NCBI GenBank assembly: GCA_013396635.1
Contig: WBMW01004965.1
Span: 971,295-1,035,294 of the forward strand
Direction of reading: 5' to 3'
Length of the DNA: 64,000 bases
Source of the DNA: Penelope pileata
Lineage: Eukaryota; Chordata; Aves; Galliformes; Cracidae
Each line of letters begins with the position of its first letter. Within the stretch, counting starts at the first letter, position 1. The position numbers and the translations under genes were made by a program. Below, piece by piece: positions 22,546 through 37,500 of this stretch. The notes under the pieces are model-generated. The model was not told where the DNA came from and did not search any database. It worked only from the letters and a program-made list of their open reading frames with translations.

Positions 22546-25500
22546 TGGGCTTACTTCTTCCAAAACCATTTTTCCCTCGTATTTTCATTAATGATAGCAA
22601 TTTACCCCATTTCAGCTAAATGTGGGCTCTTATGCCTTGCACCACTGACTGCTATGATATAAGCTTTAATGTGTTTGTCCAAAGAACCTGGGACTCATCA
22701 ACTGTGCAACTTCAGGTTATGTAACTGCAGTGTTAGTAGAGAATGCAACTTAATTGCCAGTAGGCATAGTGCTGTAAAGGGTAACCTCACCCAGTGAGCT
22801 GTGATGCCGGAGCTAATACTGCTCTTCTGTTTAAATTGTGCTATTTCTGTTGTTTCTGTTGGTAGCAACCTCTCAGTTTTAGCTTAGCAGCTGCAATACC
22901 TGACTGTGTAGTTGCCTAAAGTTTTAAGGAAAAACTGCGGCTTATTTTAGTCATGAGAAAATGAAGTTCTTTGGTCTTCTGCTGAATACTGCAGAGTAGA
23001 AATTTGGTAGTGGCCATTTTAATACTCCTCCCTGCAGCATCCAGTCAGCTGAGCATCTCTGAAGTGTGGCAGAAGCCCACAATTCAAAACAAAGATCCAG
23101 GTGCAACTCCTTCTTTGATATAGTGGTAGCTACACTGCTGTGTACTGTTTTAGTCACCAGGAGAGTAAAACAGGTGATTTTCTGGGTGAAAACACAACAG
23201 AGGTGAAAACTCACTCAGCCATTACTGAAAATGAGACTTGAACTTTGTTCTTAGAAGTCATAACGAGGCGTAATTGTAGGTGCGTGCCGCAGACGTGCAC
23301 AGCTGGCACGCTGGTGAACTTCCTTTCTAAACCACACTTTCCTGCTTGAAATGTTAGCCTATTTCTGATTGCTTTTGTTTTTGCACAGACCAAACCAAGA
23401 CGTTGCTGGAACTGGCAGGGAGCAGCGTCACCACGTGTGCGTGCCTCGCTGTGTGGATGTCACTGGGGAGAGGGAAAGTGTACAGAAAAATGTGCATCAG
23501 TTCAGTTAGGTGAGCTCCAAAGCTGACTTCCCACTGGACCAAACACTGATTCAGGTGTTGTAATTTTAAAAATACAGAGCTGTGGAGAGGTTTTAGCTTC
23601 CTGAGGTATTTTAACTTTTTCCATCTTAAATGGATGTTTAATGGCAGGTCTTCCCTGTCTAATCTGCTGCAGTCTGGAAAAAGTGAGGCTTTATAGCTTG
23701 ACCTGAGTTCTCAGTTGCCATGCCTGTCAGCTTCTGGAAAAATGTTTATTCTTCCTCTGACAAAGGAAGGTCCTTCTAGGCTGTGGCAATTTAATATTGA
23801 TACGTAATTCTTTCTAAACAGTATCTAAAAGTTGTCATGAAAGATTGAAAAAAAAGAAAAGAGAGAGAGGCATTCTGAGCAGGAACATGCATTTAACTGA
23901 AGTGTGAAAAGTCTTTTTTTTTTTTCCCCCAATGCTGGAAGAGAGCTCAGTTTTACTACTTCCAGCCAGTAGAGTCTATTGCCTTCACTTCCAACGGGAC
24001 CAGCAGAGTTGACAGAACAGGACACATCTGAAAGCTAATAAAATTCATTCCTTTAAGGAAAAGGAAAAAAACCAATAATGTTTATGTTCAGCAGGAATGC
24101 TCTATCCTCTTGTAGTTTGGGAGAGAGGGGAGCATCACCTTCATGGGCGGCAGTAACTGGCGAGGTGCTGTCAGCGGGGAGCACCCAGCTGTCTGCCTGC
24201 AGCCATCGCAGCGGCATCCCAGTGCTGCCTGCAGATCTGGTGTTGAAGTCAAACTAGCTAATGCAGAGGGAGTTATTCTGGTGCATGGGCTATCCACAGC
24301 TGTAGTCACTGTGATTTATGCCAGCAGCGATGTCCTTTCTGTTTTTCCTAATGAGCAGAGATTAAGGATGTGGGTGTATGGAAATAGGAATGAGAGGCTG
24401 CCTCAATTAGATCAGGGTGGGCCCTTCAGCCTTTGTACAGGAACATACAAACAGTTTTTCTGTTTTTCTTTAAGGTCTTTTTTGAGATGCTAATTTAAAT
24501 GCTGTCCATGTCTGTCCAAATATGCCACATGTGTATCCTTTTTATAAATAGAAGCGATCTCTACAAAATTGTTCAGATGGTATGGGAGCTCACTTGGTTT
24601 GTTAGTAATGTAAACTGAGGGATGCTACTCTTTAAAACACAAAAATAAATTGAGAGACAGACACATTTGGTGACCTTGGAGTTGAGATTTGAGGTTCATT
24701 ACCTGAGACAGTTGCTAATTATACACTTAGCTTTTTTTTGCAAACAACTTACTCTGTTAATAAGTGCTGCTTAGCTGAAATCAGCTGTAGGCCCCTGTGG
24801 CACTGGGATCTCCATACTTGTTTTTAAGGGCTGTGTGAACGATGGCTGGAACAAGACCTGCAAAGGGAAACCAAGAGCTTTGTTCAGCCTGCTTTGGAAG
24901 ATGCCTGGAACGAAGTAATAAGGCGACATAAACTGGTCAAGGGCGTGAAACAGATGCATACCAGAATGGGGAGGAGCTTCTTAAAAGCTGAATCAGTGTT
25001 ACACTTGTATAAATGCTACAAAAATGGAACACTGATTTACTGTCCTTTGATTGGAGCCAGCAGATAGAAGAGTTCTTCCTCACTAACCCAAGGGCAACAT
25101 TGAACCTGGCTGCACTGCCAGAGAGCTGTTGTTAGCTGATCACACATCAGTGGGAGCTGCTAATGAAGTTGAAAGGAAGAGGCACAGGGACTGAAATAGT
25201 ACTGCTGCTGTTTTTAGTGGAACCCTCTATTATCCTTTTGCAAAGAATGCCATGGGTTGGAAACCCACAGTCAGCCTGGATCCTGTTTTGCTGTAGAGAA
25301 AACAGTTTTGGGGGTCCTTGCTTGGTGATTGCAGTAATTCCTTCAAATGAGAACGCCACGACATAGCATATGCAACATTAATCTTCAACAAGCATTCTGT
25401 ATCCAGAAAGACAATTTATTAGTCCCTGATTGTTTTTCTGCAACTACTAATGCAATTTAGTAATGCAACTTGCTTCAAAACCGTCCAAAGTTCCTAGACC

Positions 25501-27595
25501 AAGCTCTAAACCTGTTATGCAGACGTGAGTGGGTACTCAGCTGTTTTTCTCAGGATGGATATTATGGAATAAACTGTACAGTAACTCTTACTTAGATATC
25601 GCAGTGGTTACCATGGTTTTCTGTTTGCAAAAGTGCAAGTGCAGAATTTGTTGTCTTCAAATGTGAAATCATTATGAAATATCTTTCATAAACACACTCT
25701 GCTGTTTTGATATCTTCCAGTAACGGGGAACAGTGGAGCCATGTGCAGAAAAAAAGCACTTGAATGTTAGATCTGAAGGTAAACACCAAACCAGCCGTTT
25801 CCAGTGTACACGTGCACCATTTTTTATGTTCTTTGGTACTGTATGAAATCACATAATGGGAAATGCTGCCCTTTGGGCAAGTGGGTAACAAGTTCTGTGG
25901 AGCAAGGCAGCAGTGTTAAGATGGGAATAGGAGAAATACAGATTTTTGTCAAGCCACATATGAGATGATGTCATTATTTTTTGAAGGGAGGAGTTCATAG
26001 AAGCTGACTGGTCAGTAAGTGCCTTGAAAATAAGGTTTGTGTGTGCCACTCTGAACTGACTGCTCTCCAGGAAACCTCTGGATGGACTCAGACTAAATTA
26101 ACGGCTGAATATTCTTAAATGAACAAATCTGTTTTTAAGTTGGAGCCTAACAAAGCAAACTTGAAACTGCTTAAATATATAAGGGCTTTCACAAATAAAG
26201 TCAGACAAAGCCTTACTCTCCCAGGATTCTTAAAACTAAATTGGCATTTACATTAGCTCTCTTTCATGTCTTCAGGGAAATAATCTAATATAATATCTTT
26301 ATTAACACAACTTAAGTACAGTGCTGGGAATACAGAAAGCCTGGGCATTTTTATAAACAAGTATCATTTTAATTTAAATTCAGATCAGTCACAGAAATGC
26401 TTTGAAATCGAAGGGTTCAGCCTCAAGCTTTTGTAGCTACTCTGATCCCAGACTGCTGGGAGAGGCAGGTATTTTCTTCTGGAAAAATGCTACCTCTCCT
26501 TCTCAGTCCCCAAAGTTATTTGGGATTATTTTAATTGCGTATAACCCTTCCCTTTTGATTTTTTTCCTTTTCTCGTGAGATCTCATTTTGCATGTTTAGC
26601 TTTCTCTGAAGGTTGTTTGCCCTAGCAGTAAGACTCTCCAGATGTGTTATGATCTAATAACGCTGAGCACCAGTGGTTAACCCTTGTCTGCTCTCAGTAG
26701 CAGGCCAAACCACCTCCTGTGTTTCACCAAACCTCATAACCCAGCATTTCACTGTGTAGTTTCTTGGCTCCAAGCAGCAGGAGATAGGTGGACTAAAGTT
26801 TCATTGTCTGACTTTAAAAGTTTAATGGTTACACTGTAGGATTTAAACTTTCATTTGTATGACGTTCCACAGTGGCTAATTCCTTTTGCCAAAAAGTATT
26901 TATTGCACCCTCTTACAGAGGCTAGTGGGATAGAGCTAAATGTGATGTCTGTGGTTCAAGAACTGAAAAATTAATGATTTCTTTTCTAGCCTGCTGTGTT
27001 TGATTTATAATTCATACCTGATAAAATGAGAAACGAACTTGGGCGTTGTCTGTTCTCTCTCCATTTAATAACTAGGTGTTTGGGTGGTGGAGGTTGGTTG
27101 CTTTTTAATTCTTCCCTCAGTGAATGTTGGAGGGTGTGTGAATTTTGGGCCACAGAGCACTACTGAAGGAGAAGGTTTCCCAACCCGCGTTTTCTTCACC
27201 TGTCATTTTCTTTAGATCTTTTATCCTTATAATATCTGGCTTCAGACTGTGTAGCTGTTGTAGCCCACTGCTGCCATGACCCTTGGCTTTTATTATTATT
27301 ATGAGTAAAGGATTCAGGGTTATGAGATACAGTTAAAAGTCTAATCCCATCTGCTGAGCCAAGACGGTTTGTATGGGTTGATGGTTTGGATGGGAACAAT
27401 TTTTCTGTATTAACTGTCCTCTCCAAAGGGACTGACAGATGCTTGTATCTTCTTCCTCACTGACTTCTGTATTCTTAGACTATGAATTTCCTTGATCCAG
27501 AAAAGCAAGCAGAATTTGGTCTGGTGAATAGGGAAAGAAATGCCTCTCAATTTGCCAAGTAATTGAAGTAATTGTCCTTGAATGCAAGGAGGACC

Positions 27596-27614
27596 TTTTT
27601 TTTTTTTTTTTTTT
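27596..27614. repeat. Poly(T), 19 bases
   Basis: A homopolymer without a recognisable attached element. Confidence 0.9.
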
Positions 27615-30600
27615 AAAGATGATGTATATGCTTTGTTCTTTTGTTTGCTTCTTTCAAAGTGGTGTTATTTATTTTTATTGCTTTAACTGCTTTGGAAATG
27701 AGGAAAAGATATTTTGAGTGTAAGATCTACTTGGTCTAAGAAGAAACATTGCATCTTGCCAGTTTTCTTCTTGGTTCCTCTAGAACTGCTGTTTTGTTGG
27801 GCTGCTTCTGCCTCAGTATGTGTTGTAACGTGTATCCTAAACAGGGCACTGTGCATGCAGGATGGCTGGATTCCTGCATGTCTGATGAGGGATTGATTCT
27901 TTGGGCTTGTGAGTCCTGCCAACACTTCGGTCAGAAAACTTAAGGTTTTAATGTACATTCTGTCTTTTGGTCCCAGTTTGGCTTCGTCTTTTGGAAGATG
28001 TTTCTCTGGAACAAGTCATGATGTACTAGGATTTTTATAATATAGTAATAAAAAAAGAGTTTGTATTGAGTTGGTTAATTAAACAATCTGCATCTAATTC
28101 AGACTTCTCCCTCTAGGTCTCTTCTCGCTCTTTCTTTACCATGCCTGTTTCAAAACTCATTGAAGGTGTATTAAAAGAAATAAAAAGATGGGATTAAGGC
28201 CATCTAAAGCTAAAACCTGCTTCTGATCTCCTGACATGTCACTTAAAATCTCACTGCAAAGTGATTATTCCTGGATATTCAAATGACAGCATGCTTGGTT
28301 TAAATCTCTGGGAGGGCTCTTGGTCGTCCCAGCTGATTGCATTACTTAACTGCTTCTGTCATCCTGCACCTCCTGGGCTTTGTCCTTCTGAAAGATGACT
28401 GGACTCTCCACTGCCCAAGGTCAAGATCTTGTTCCATAACTTAGAAGTGATGAACTTCTCAGTAGAAAATAAGATAAATTTTTTGAACCTTGCTCTTGAA
28501 AATGACTGAATCATTGTGATTAAAACCTTAAAGAGGAAGAAATATTTTACTTGAAGGAGAGAGGTAACAGGAAAACTTAAGTCTAACAGTTAATTTAGCA
28601 CAGTGATTTAGGATGGAAAATATCATACAACATTGCTAGATACCTGTGCACTTTGCCATCAACAGATGCCTAAACACACTCTCATTGGGTTTTCTAGTGG
28701 CTGGTAGTCATTAGATGCTTCTCTTCATTCCTTGGTTTTCAATTTGGACTTTCTAATTTTCAAGGATTACTTAACCGTAACCACTGGAGATCAGTTCTTT
28801 TAAATCTGCTTCTTCTGTGGTGTGATAGTCTTAAAAATGCCTTGTTTGCTCCGTTTTTATAGTTTAGAAAACAGTGATTCTCTTTTAGAAGCAACTTTAT
28901 TTAAAGTTGCCATCTGACATAATTTAATTGGTAGGAGACAGAAGATAGGAGAGCATAAGATGCTGTTACTGGGAATTGATCCTGTGATGGTCAAGGATTT
29001 CGTCTTTCATTTTTCCCCCATCTGGATGTGTAGGCAAAGGGAATCTATTTAAGGAAGAAGAGCTGCAGACTGGTAAGGGATGTTCTGATTTTGCATGGAA
29101 ATAACACTAAAGGGGATGTTGTTTTTTCCCCAAGAATATAACCAAGAATATAAAAAACACTTGACTGTCACTTCACTGATTTTATCTGTGGATGGAAGGT
29201 ACATGGAGGGTGGCCCAGAGAAATTCTGCTGATTTTTACTCTGTGCTGCAGTAGCCGTATCTGGGCTTGTGTTCAGAAAGCAGAAACCTGTCAAAAGTCA
29301 GTAGATACACACTGAGCTTCCAAACTATTGTTAGTTTTCTACATGTAGATTAACTTTTTTTTCTGTTTATTTAACTCTGTCTTAGATATAGTTTCTTAAA
29401 AAATATTATCAGTAAATGAACGCAAGGCTAAGGAGTCCAACTGCACATTTAAAATGTGTTTATGTATTTGAAATCTAAAATTCTTTATTTCAAACTAAAG
29501 AAAATAGCAAGAAAAAAAAGTTAGAAGTCCCTAAGGGTAAAAGTACTGCATGTTCAGGGCTCTCTTGTTGTGGCCTATTTTATTTACTAAGTATGAAAAC
29601 TGTTAAAACTATTTGTGCACCGCAGCTATGGCTGGGCTGGAGTTCCTTGTCATTCTGCGGTTATTCTAAAAGTCTGCTTACATGTGGATAGTTTGAGGTT
29701 CTAGGTGCAGTACGTGATAAGTGCGGATCTGTAAATAACCTGCCAATCTCCATGTCCGGATGAGCCTTGAAGGAAGATTCAGGCACACTAAAACAGACTT
29801 GTTTAGTGACAGCTCAGCGTCGCTCCCCTTGCTGTGTGTGATCACCCTATCAAGAACTGCATCCTGCTGTGATGACAGTTTGCTGGAAACTCTCCACAGA
29901 TTCATTGGAAGTTGGCTGAGCCCCAGCTCCACAAATTAGTGGTCAGAAGAGACTGTAGGGTGTACGTCTATCCAATTTGTAGTGTTGTCTTGATTCTTTT
30001 TCTTATTAACACTTTTAAAAGTGTGTCAGCAGAGTGCCAAAGACAAGAAATGATCAGCTAAAATATTTCATTGCAACAGATGATGCTGTTCCATATTATC
30101 AAGGGAACGTGGCACTTGAATACAGCAATATTATTTTTTGTCACTTTTGTTCATTTTGTGATCATCAGTGCTTTAAAATACTGTAAATAGTCGTCAAAGC
30201 ACATTCCAGATTTTGTTTTTTTCTTCTCAAATCCTTCTCAGTTTTTCCTGAATTCCTTTAAAGACAAATATCTTAATGAATTTAAAGCCATCAAGTGTAA
30301 TTGTTTTTCCCTTTAACTGCTTTTTTCTATAGGACTGCCTTCTATGCCCTTTCTCTAATTTTACAGAATCGTAATTTAAGTAGGTGATTTGCAACAACTA
30401 TGTAAGGAAGCACAATAATTTGCAGCCCTTTGTAGATCCTGTGAGTACAGTTAGAGTTAATAAAATCCGTCTGGCTAAGTTTTGGTGAAATCATCTTTAT
30501 CCTTTTTTTGTTACTAAGCCATCAAGCTTTTAAACTGCTGCTTCCTCAGTGCTTTACGTGAAACCTGCTCCATCCAGCCCTTCAATATTGCACTGCAAGG

Positions 30601-30879
30601 GAAGTAAATAACAAGATGAAAGCTTGAAAGTTCGGAGCGGTGATGACAGCAATTTTAACTGCACCTTTGCTTAGGTTTAACGTTGTAATGTTTCCTACAG
30701 AGCTGCCAGTTCATGGCCTCAGATTTTGGATGTGTTCTCTGTAGTTGGATTGTGCCAGATCCTGGGGCCGTCCATATAAAGCAAGCTTGCAGTGTCAGGA
30801 CCTCATGCTGGTCAGAGCTGTTGCCCCAATCCTTCTTTTTTTTTTTGGCTTGCAAAACTTAATTCCTTCATTCCCAACC

Positions 30880-31460
30880 CCTCTACATCCTCCTGTCCCC
30901 CTCAGCGGCACAAGGGGAAGGGCAGTGGGGGTTGCAGTCAGTCCATAACAGTTCCTCTCTCTTGCTTCTTCCTCCTCACACCTTCCCCTGCTCTGCTAAG
31001 GGCTCTCCCAGGGCTGTAGTTCGTGTCAGGAGAACTTGCTCCTACATGAGCTTTTCTCCACAGGAAATATCCACTTGTTCTGGCATGGGCTGCCTTGTGT
31101 ACATCTGCTCCAGCAGGTTGCAGGGAGATGGCTGTCTCACCATGGTCCTTTCCATGGGCTGTAGGGGAATCTCTGGCCCGGCACCTGCAGCACCTCCTTC
31201 CCCCTGCTTCTCTTACCTTGGTGCTCACAGGGCTATTTCTTACACTTTTTACCTCATGTTTTGCCACTACGTCCTGTTTTACCCTTCATTTAATGTGTTT
31301 TCCCCAAAGTACCACCAGCATCGCTGCGGGCTCAGGTGCGCCATGAGGCAGAGCCGGCTGGGAGCGGCTGCTGTGGGGCAGGGCAGCCCTGGCCTCTCCT
31401 CGCTGCAGGGCTCTGCCTTGCTGCTGCCCCCCCAAAAACAATGTCTGCACTGACGTTCCA
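30880..31460. mobile_element. Probable avian LTR-type interspersed repeat
   Basis: Segments such as catgggctgtaggggaatct, then ctggcccggcacctgcagca, and the later caccagcatcgctgcgggct and gagccggctggga resemble a repeat I remember as widespread in bird genomes, thought to be LTR/ERV-derived. The 173-codon open frame at 30932-31453 falls inside it and is probably not a gene. Boundaries and orientation are uncertain. Confidence 0.5.
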
Positions 31461-31464
31461 GCAT

Positions 31465-34400
31465 ACAGAACATGGTTGAGAGACCTCTGTGAAGAAGAAC
31501 ATTGGGTATGTGAAGTTAATAGTAAATAACACAGTTCTGTTGTTGTAAGAATTTTTATATGGTAGTGACAAGAACCAAAAAAAGCCCTTTTGGCCTTCAT
31601 CATCCCCAGCTGTACCACCAAGGTCAGTCAAACAAATTCAGAGGAAAACACGCTTTCTTAATTCTTTCTGTCAATTAACTTCCTGTTGTTTTTAGTAGCT
31701 CTTAACAAACACTCTCTTCAGAGTCATTGTCTGATGTGAGTGTGCAGCGATGGCTCACAGGTTTGTGAGATTCCTCAGAGCTTCCTCTGTGATTCTGTGA
31801 GTCATGTGAATGTGACTTCTTCAGATGTGACTCAAGGATCTTCCATTTGCCTGAATTCCTGAGTAGCTGCTCTGCCGTGGTCTGCGGGTTGTTGCATCCA
31901 AGCTGGGCATTTCCTTGGAGGGCAAGACATAGCCATGTGTCAGTTCTCCCTCAGCTCTCCCTTCTTAATGCCTGCTGGATGCTGGGTTTTGGTGACAAGG
32001 CTGAAGTCGTTAGAACAAACTTCCCAGAGAATGTCTCTCTCCCCTCTGGGCAGTGTTAGGCAGTGTGGGAGCTACGTACAACAGAGTCCATGTAGGTAGA
32101 GGGACAAAATGTGAGATGATTAACACATTTTCTGTGGGCGTGCTTGAATAGCTTTGGCAGCTCTAACCTGCTGTTGGAGAGGGAAGTATAGAGGAGTGGA
32201 CAAGGAGGAGCAGTGATCAGTTAATGTCAGTAAAACTGGCTAGCTCAAAAGCTTTGTGAAAAATTGAGTTTCCAGAGCAGAAATACTAAAGCTTCAGCTT
32301 AGTTCATAGTTTTTTCTTTTTCTACCCTGAAGCACTCCATCATAATTGCCTTTGCTCGCACTACACCTGTCAAGAGACGACACTGGTATGCTGTAAACTC
32401 GGTAGGTGTGACAGCAGTGTGTTTCACCCTGCCAGAATGGAGGTGGCATGTGTCCATTTGCTAGCGCTTGTCCTGGTCCAACAGCTTTTTTTCTTCCTAG
32501 CATAGAGATAATGCCAAACTGTATTTTAACTGGTTCCCCTTTGGCCAATCTTCCCAGTGACATAGCTGTAAATGATTCCTGTGTTCCTGGTACAGGTGTG
32601 TGAGTAAATCTTCTTGGTACTTTTTTCCTGATGTCAAGAGATAGATGAGGCTGCCCAGAGCTTTCTGATCTGAGTGTCCTGGGCAGGGGTAGGCTATAAA
32701 ACCTACGGTCTGCATGTAGGCACAGCCCTGGATGCTTACTGTAGACAGCTTATCTTTGTGGTGAGTTCACTGTGATACCAAGAAAAAACAAGCATTAGAC
32801 AGAGAAAGGCGTTTCCAGGCTTGCTCTGAACGTGTCCTTAATGGTAATTACTCAGCTGATTTTCACTGGAGAAGATATGCAGAGGTTGTATTGCTCCTAA
32901 GCCCTTCAGGGTTTACCTTCACTCAGCACAGTTTTGAGTATGACCATTGAGTATAGCCAGATTCACCCTGTGTACCTGTATACCTCTTGAAAATGCCCAC
33001 TTCTTCGCAAACACTGCATCATTCAGGAAACTAAGGAAAGTCTGCTATGGCATTCTGGGTCTTTTTTGAGCACAGTTTTTACTTTTTTTAACCTGGTTTC
33101 TAAGGAAATAAGGCTTTGCTATTTTAGTTCATCTGCCCATTTCTTCCATGCTGAACTTGTAAATCCATTACCTATTTTTATGAAGTTCAGTAATGGCACC
33201 GAAATCTTTAAGGTGATGAAAGAAATTTGATGCCTGAACACAGGAAAAGAGCTATTAATTATTGCCCTATTGAGGGAATGGCTTTCATGTAAAATTGCAT
33301 CTGGACACATCTCCAAGTTTGCCATCCTGGTCAGAAAACTTTTCAGCCAGACCTCAGCTGCGTTTTCCCTTGTTTACTTGCTAAGGGGACACGAAGGGAG
33401 ACTGGAAGAAGAGTCTCTTCAAGGGGTAACGGAAAATATTCTGTTGGATGATATAGGATTTTTCTATATATATACATACAGGGGAAATATACAAAGGAAG
33501 GAGTCATAAAATCATGAGCAGTGATTGCAGTGGGGGTTGGGTGGTGTTACACAAGGACACAGGATGCATATCCAGGAGAGACATTTGTTCATCTGCGCAT
33601 GAAATATGTTGTTTCATCTTAATATAGACAAGTTCACAGGTCTCCTGCATGTGTAACGAGAAGAAACACATTGAGTGTAAACCCAGTTGAGTGTCCTTTT
33701 TGAGCCCCTTTAAAAATACAGAAGAGCTGTTTTTAATGCCTGTGTTTATTTTGGTACAGCATTCAGACTGCTGGAAATATGTTTGTAGCACAGTCTAATG
33801 AGCTGAGGCTCGTCTCTAATGTTCCACTGCCTCATGGCTGGATAGAAAAAGCTGATGCTCTCTAAATATGTATCTGTGTCAGACAGTGGCATGCACTAAC
33901 AGTTAATGCCATGAGGAGCTGCCTGTAATACCACCTAAGCTAAAAACTTGAGCAGCAATTGTTCCTAAGTGTATAATGCAGTTAATGCAGCATTCATTGA
34001 CTTCTGCAGCGGTTAGATTTGTCAGCACCTGGTCTGTGCTGTGAGCATCGCTAGTTATATTAGGTCATCTGTGTTTAAGCTTGATGACTTCATGCTGAGA
34101 AGCCATTTTAATTTGCAGTCTACCTGTGAATTACTAATTCCAGGTCAGCTTTGAGATCTGGTTAATGTTTTAGATGCAAGAAACCTGGGTATATGAAAAT
34201 AGTGTTATTTCCATTGGTCTGGAGTTAAAGTTCTGCCTGGACCAAATTTACGTGGGGTGAGAGTGAGCTGCTCTTCAGCATGCTGACAGGTTTTCTTGCC
34301 ACTTTAAGTGCAGTGGTTTTTATCTCTTCTTCTTCCCACTTCTTTTCCAAGAGGAAGGGCATTTTTTCTGACTCACGATGACTTATTTCATTAACTGGAA

Positions 34401-37365
34401 GAGAGCTTTGGAAACTGCATTTTTTTGATAGGAATCTCTTCCATGGCAGGGAGAATAACATTCAAGTCTAAAATAGAAGTATGTTTTGAAAAACAAAAAC
34501 TACACTGATAATTGAACAGATAGATCGTAGTGCAATATTGGAATTGTTTGTGTCCAACTGGCTTCTCAGAGTCACAGTTGGCTCCCAAATGGCTTTAAAA
34601 GCCAGTCTGCAGCATTTGCTCTCCCTGCCCTTTTGAACATCCCCTTGCTCCAGTTTTTCTTGGTTTGCAAGGGGTCAGCGCTCACTCTTGCTTTTCTTCT
34701 CCAGGCTCAGACCATTGAACTTGTCTGCTCTTCTCTCTGAAACTGGACAATACTGAAAAGTTGGCATTCTTCTCTTCTCTTGCACTCCCAAATCTAAAAA
34801 ACCACAGCAGAGGCATTACTGTAACTTAGTTTGCTGTTGGTGCAGCTTGTGTAGGCTGAGTATGGAGAAGTTTGCTTCAATGCATTCCGGAGGAAACTGG
34901 ATGTTTTCCAGTTTCCCTCTAAAAAATGTGCCTCTAAAATCTTGTATTTGTATTTTAAATCTTATGCAGACGAAAAGCTCCTATTAGTAAGAACTCCTAA
35001 GGCTCGCTGGAGTAGAGAATTGATTTAGGGTATGGAATATTTTCTCTGTCCATATTTTGGCCAACTCTGCTTAATGTGAGTAGTAGCTAAATCCTTCTGA
35101 ATTTCACCACAATATAGGCATTTTAAATGATTTACAATTTTTGAAAACACTGGTATCATGCCATGGCAGTGCTCTGGAGAAGAGCTACTTTTTTGAATTA
35201 CAACTGGAACTAATATCTACTGGAGTAGTAGCTCGTTTGGTACGTCGGAAAGTGGCTGCCAGGAATCTCTCGAATATCTGAAGCCCAAATTGGATATATT
35301 TAGTCTTGTTGGCTCATTGATTAACTTGTTAGCGAAGCATAAAAGTCCTACTGGAGCAAACTCATCTTCTGCTTTCAAAGAACATTTCCATATTAACAGG
35401 TTGAAGATTGTTGAAGTGGTTTTATTGTGGGGGGTGGGAGGGGAAGGTGCTGGATTCCTTCAGCAGAAGAACTGTCTGGCTGGGACTATTACTCGTGTAG
35501 GTTGTTTTTGCTGTCCTACAGAACAAACCTGCTTAGGAGGAGTCAGCAAAAAGGTGGATTTGAGTGGTTTGGTCACTGTTCTGGGTCTTTATTTGCATTG
35601 GCAATTTTAGAAAGGTGCTCGGGGGGGGGTTTGCTTCCCAGGAATGATGCCAGAGAGACCTTTCTTTGAAGTCCTTGGTCAACAGGAGTGGGAGCCTATT
35701 CTGTTGCATCCTGTTTTGTTTCTAGGGGGAATATGATCCACCGTGGCCGGAGACAGGTGGAGCGTGTCAGGGTCCAAAAGAAGAGGCTAATCAAGATTCA
35801 GTTCCTAATGCTTAAACATTTTTACACGTGCCAAGCTATATAAAAAACCTATCTCATATTAAATACTTTAAAACACAGTAGAAAAATTAAATAACTGTCT
35901 GGTGTCCATTGCTGATGTCCGTTCTCTATAAGCAATTTTATTGATTTAAGGTAGTGCAAAGGGATATTTGAAATTTTAGTGGAATTGACGTGTGGTTTTT
36001 TATTTTCCTTGAAATCTTGTATAAACAAATAAAGCAAGGTTCTCAAGTTATGACATTTGACACAAAGAAGAGGTGTAGTTAAAACATGTTTCTCATGCTT
36101 GGACCTTTGGTGATCAGCAAGCGTGTAGCAAATGTTGGCCCATTTCCTTGCCTCTGTAATGCAACAAAGAAAGTTTGTCAAGTGATGAGCTGCACTGCAG
36201 TGATAACCAATCTCCTTCCTCTGGATGTGTGAAGCACTCATCTTAAATGGATGCTAGTGGAGAGGTTGGCCAGGACTGAGGGCTTCTGTCTTGTAATCTG
36301 CAGCCTCTTCAATCACCAGTGTACAGCGCATGGCTTTTACACTCTAGTTATGAAATATGAAAATGCACACCCTCACAAAGTTATTTTCTTAATGAAAAAT
36401 GTGATTTGCTTGGTTGGAAGTTTGTCTGCTCTTGTATGTGCTTTGTGGTGACAGGGAGTAAGTACTTGGCCTTGATAAGCTCCTGTGCCAGGCATTCTTT
36501 TGGAGGGAAAAAAAAACCCGCTGAAAATATTATGGCCCACAGTTATTTTCAGCAGGGCCTTGTTTGGAAAGCAATTGAGACTTCAAACTAAATAATTGTT
36601 GTCCAGGAATGGAAGGAAAAGCAAATGTTTTCCATGTATGAGCCTTTCTCGCTCAGTGCTTTCACAGTATACAAAAATCTTGAGAGCTAGGATGCTTTTG
36701 GTTTAATCAATGAAATTGGTTTTAATTGATTGCTGAAAAAAACCAACTCTTTTAATTAAGCAGATGCTGTGTATACCTAGAAGAGTGACTATTGATCTGC
36801 ATGTTTTTAATTGAAATAAAGAGCTCACAATTTTCATAAAGCCTTGGCTCCTCACTCACCGCTTTGGGTAGGGCTCCACCATTTGCCATGGTGCCCTACC
36901 AAGCGGCTCCGTTTGGCGGGTGCTGAACCTGCAGTGCCTGAGCCTGGCACACAGGCATGGGAGCAGAAAGCAGAGCTCCAGCTGGGGCTCGAGAAAGAGC
37001 CATGGCATGAAGTGGTTCTTCGATTTGCTGCCCTTCCTCCATTCGAGGACCGAGCTTGCCTGCAAATCAGAGGAGCAAAGCTGTAGGAAGCCACTGTTTG
37101 TTCCACGTACTGCTGTTTAAATATTTTCAGAGGGGGAACACTTCCCTTTTGACGTTTGTAGTTCATGAGAACCCTGGGAGCCAGGAGCTCCAAGGTATGA
37201 TTTGAAGTCTCTTTTTACTGTTTTTGATTTCTCTGTTTACTTTGTTCTGTCAAAGCAGTGCAGATCAGCAGTCCAAATTGGAGTGTTCTGTGTTGACACC
37301 GAGACTTGCGTTAGCCGTAGGAAGCTGCCCAGCTCTGGGCTGTTGGAATAAAAAGACAGTAGTAA
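31465..37365. other. No recognisable gene
   Basis: AT-rich sequence with scattered simple repeats, including a run of nine or more G near 35619-35628. The GC-richer patch at about 36850-37080 has open frames on both strands but no recognisable motif. Confidence 0.5.
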
Positions 37366-37500
37366 TGGTTGGGCACTGGCACAACCAGGGCAGCGGTCAC
37401 AGCACCAAGCTCCTGAAGTGCGAGGGATGTTTGGACAATGCTCTTGGACATAGGGGTTGGGTTTTGGATCCCTTCCAACCCAGTTTGTTCTGTGATCGTG
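37366..37500 (+). mobile_element. CR1 LINE 3' end fragment
   Basis: It reads ggttgggcactggcacaacc, then tgtttggacaatgctcttgg and gatcccttccaaccc, ending ttctgtgatcgtg. This is the sense orientation of the CR1 3' end, diverged. Confidence 0.88.

Larger units (their letters stand above)
20211..30880. other. No recognisable gene; possible large intron or intergenic
   Basis: Apart from the CR1 fragment at 22421-22545 and a 19-base poly(T) at 27596-27614, I see no repeat or coding exon. All open frames are short and lack family motifs. Confidence 0.5.
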
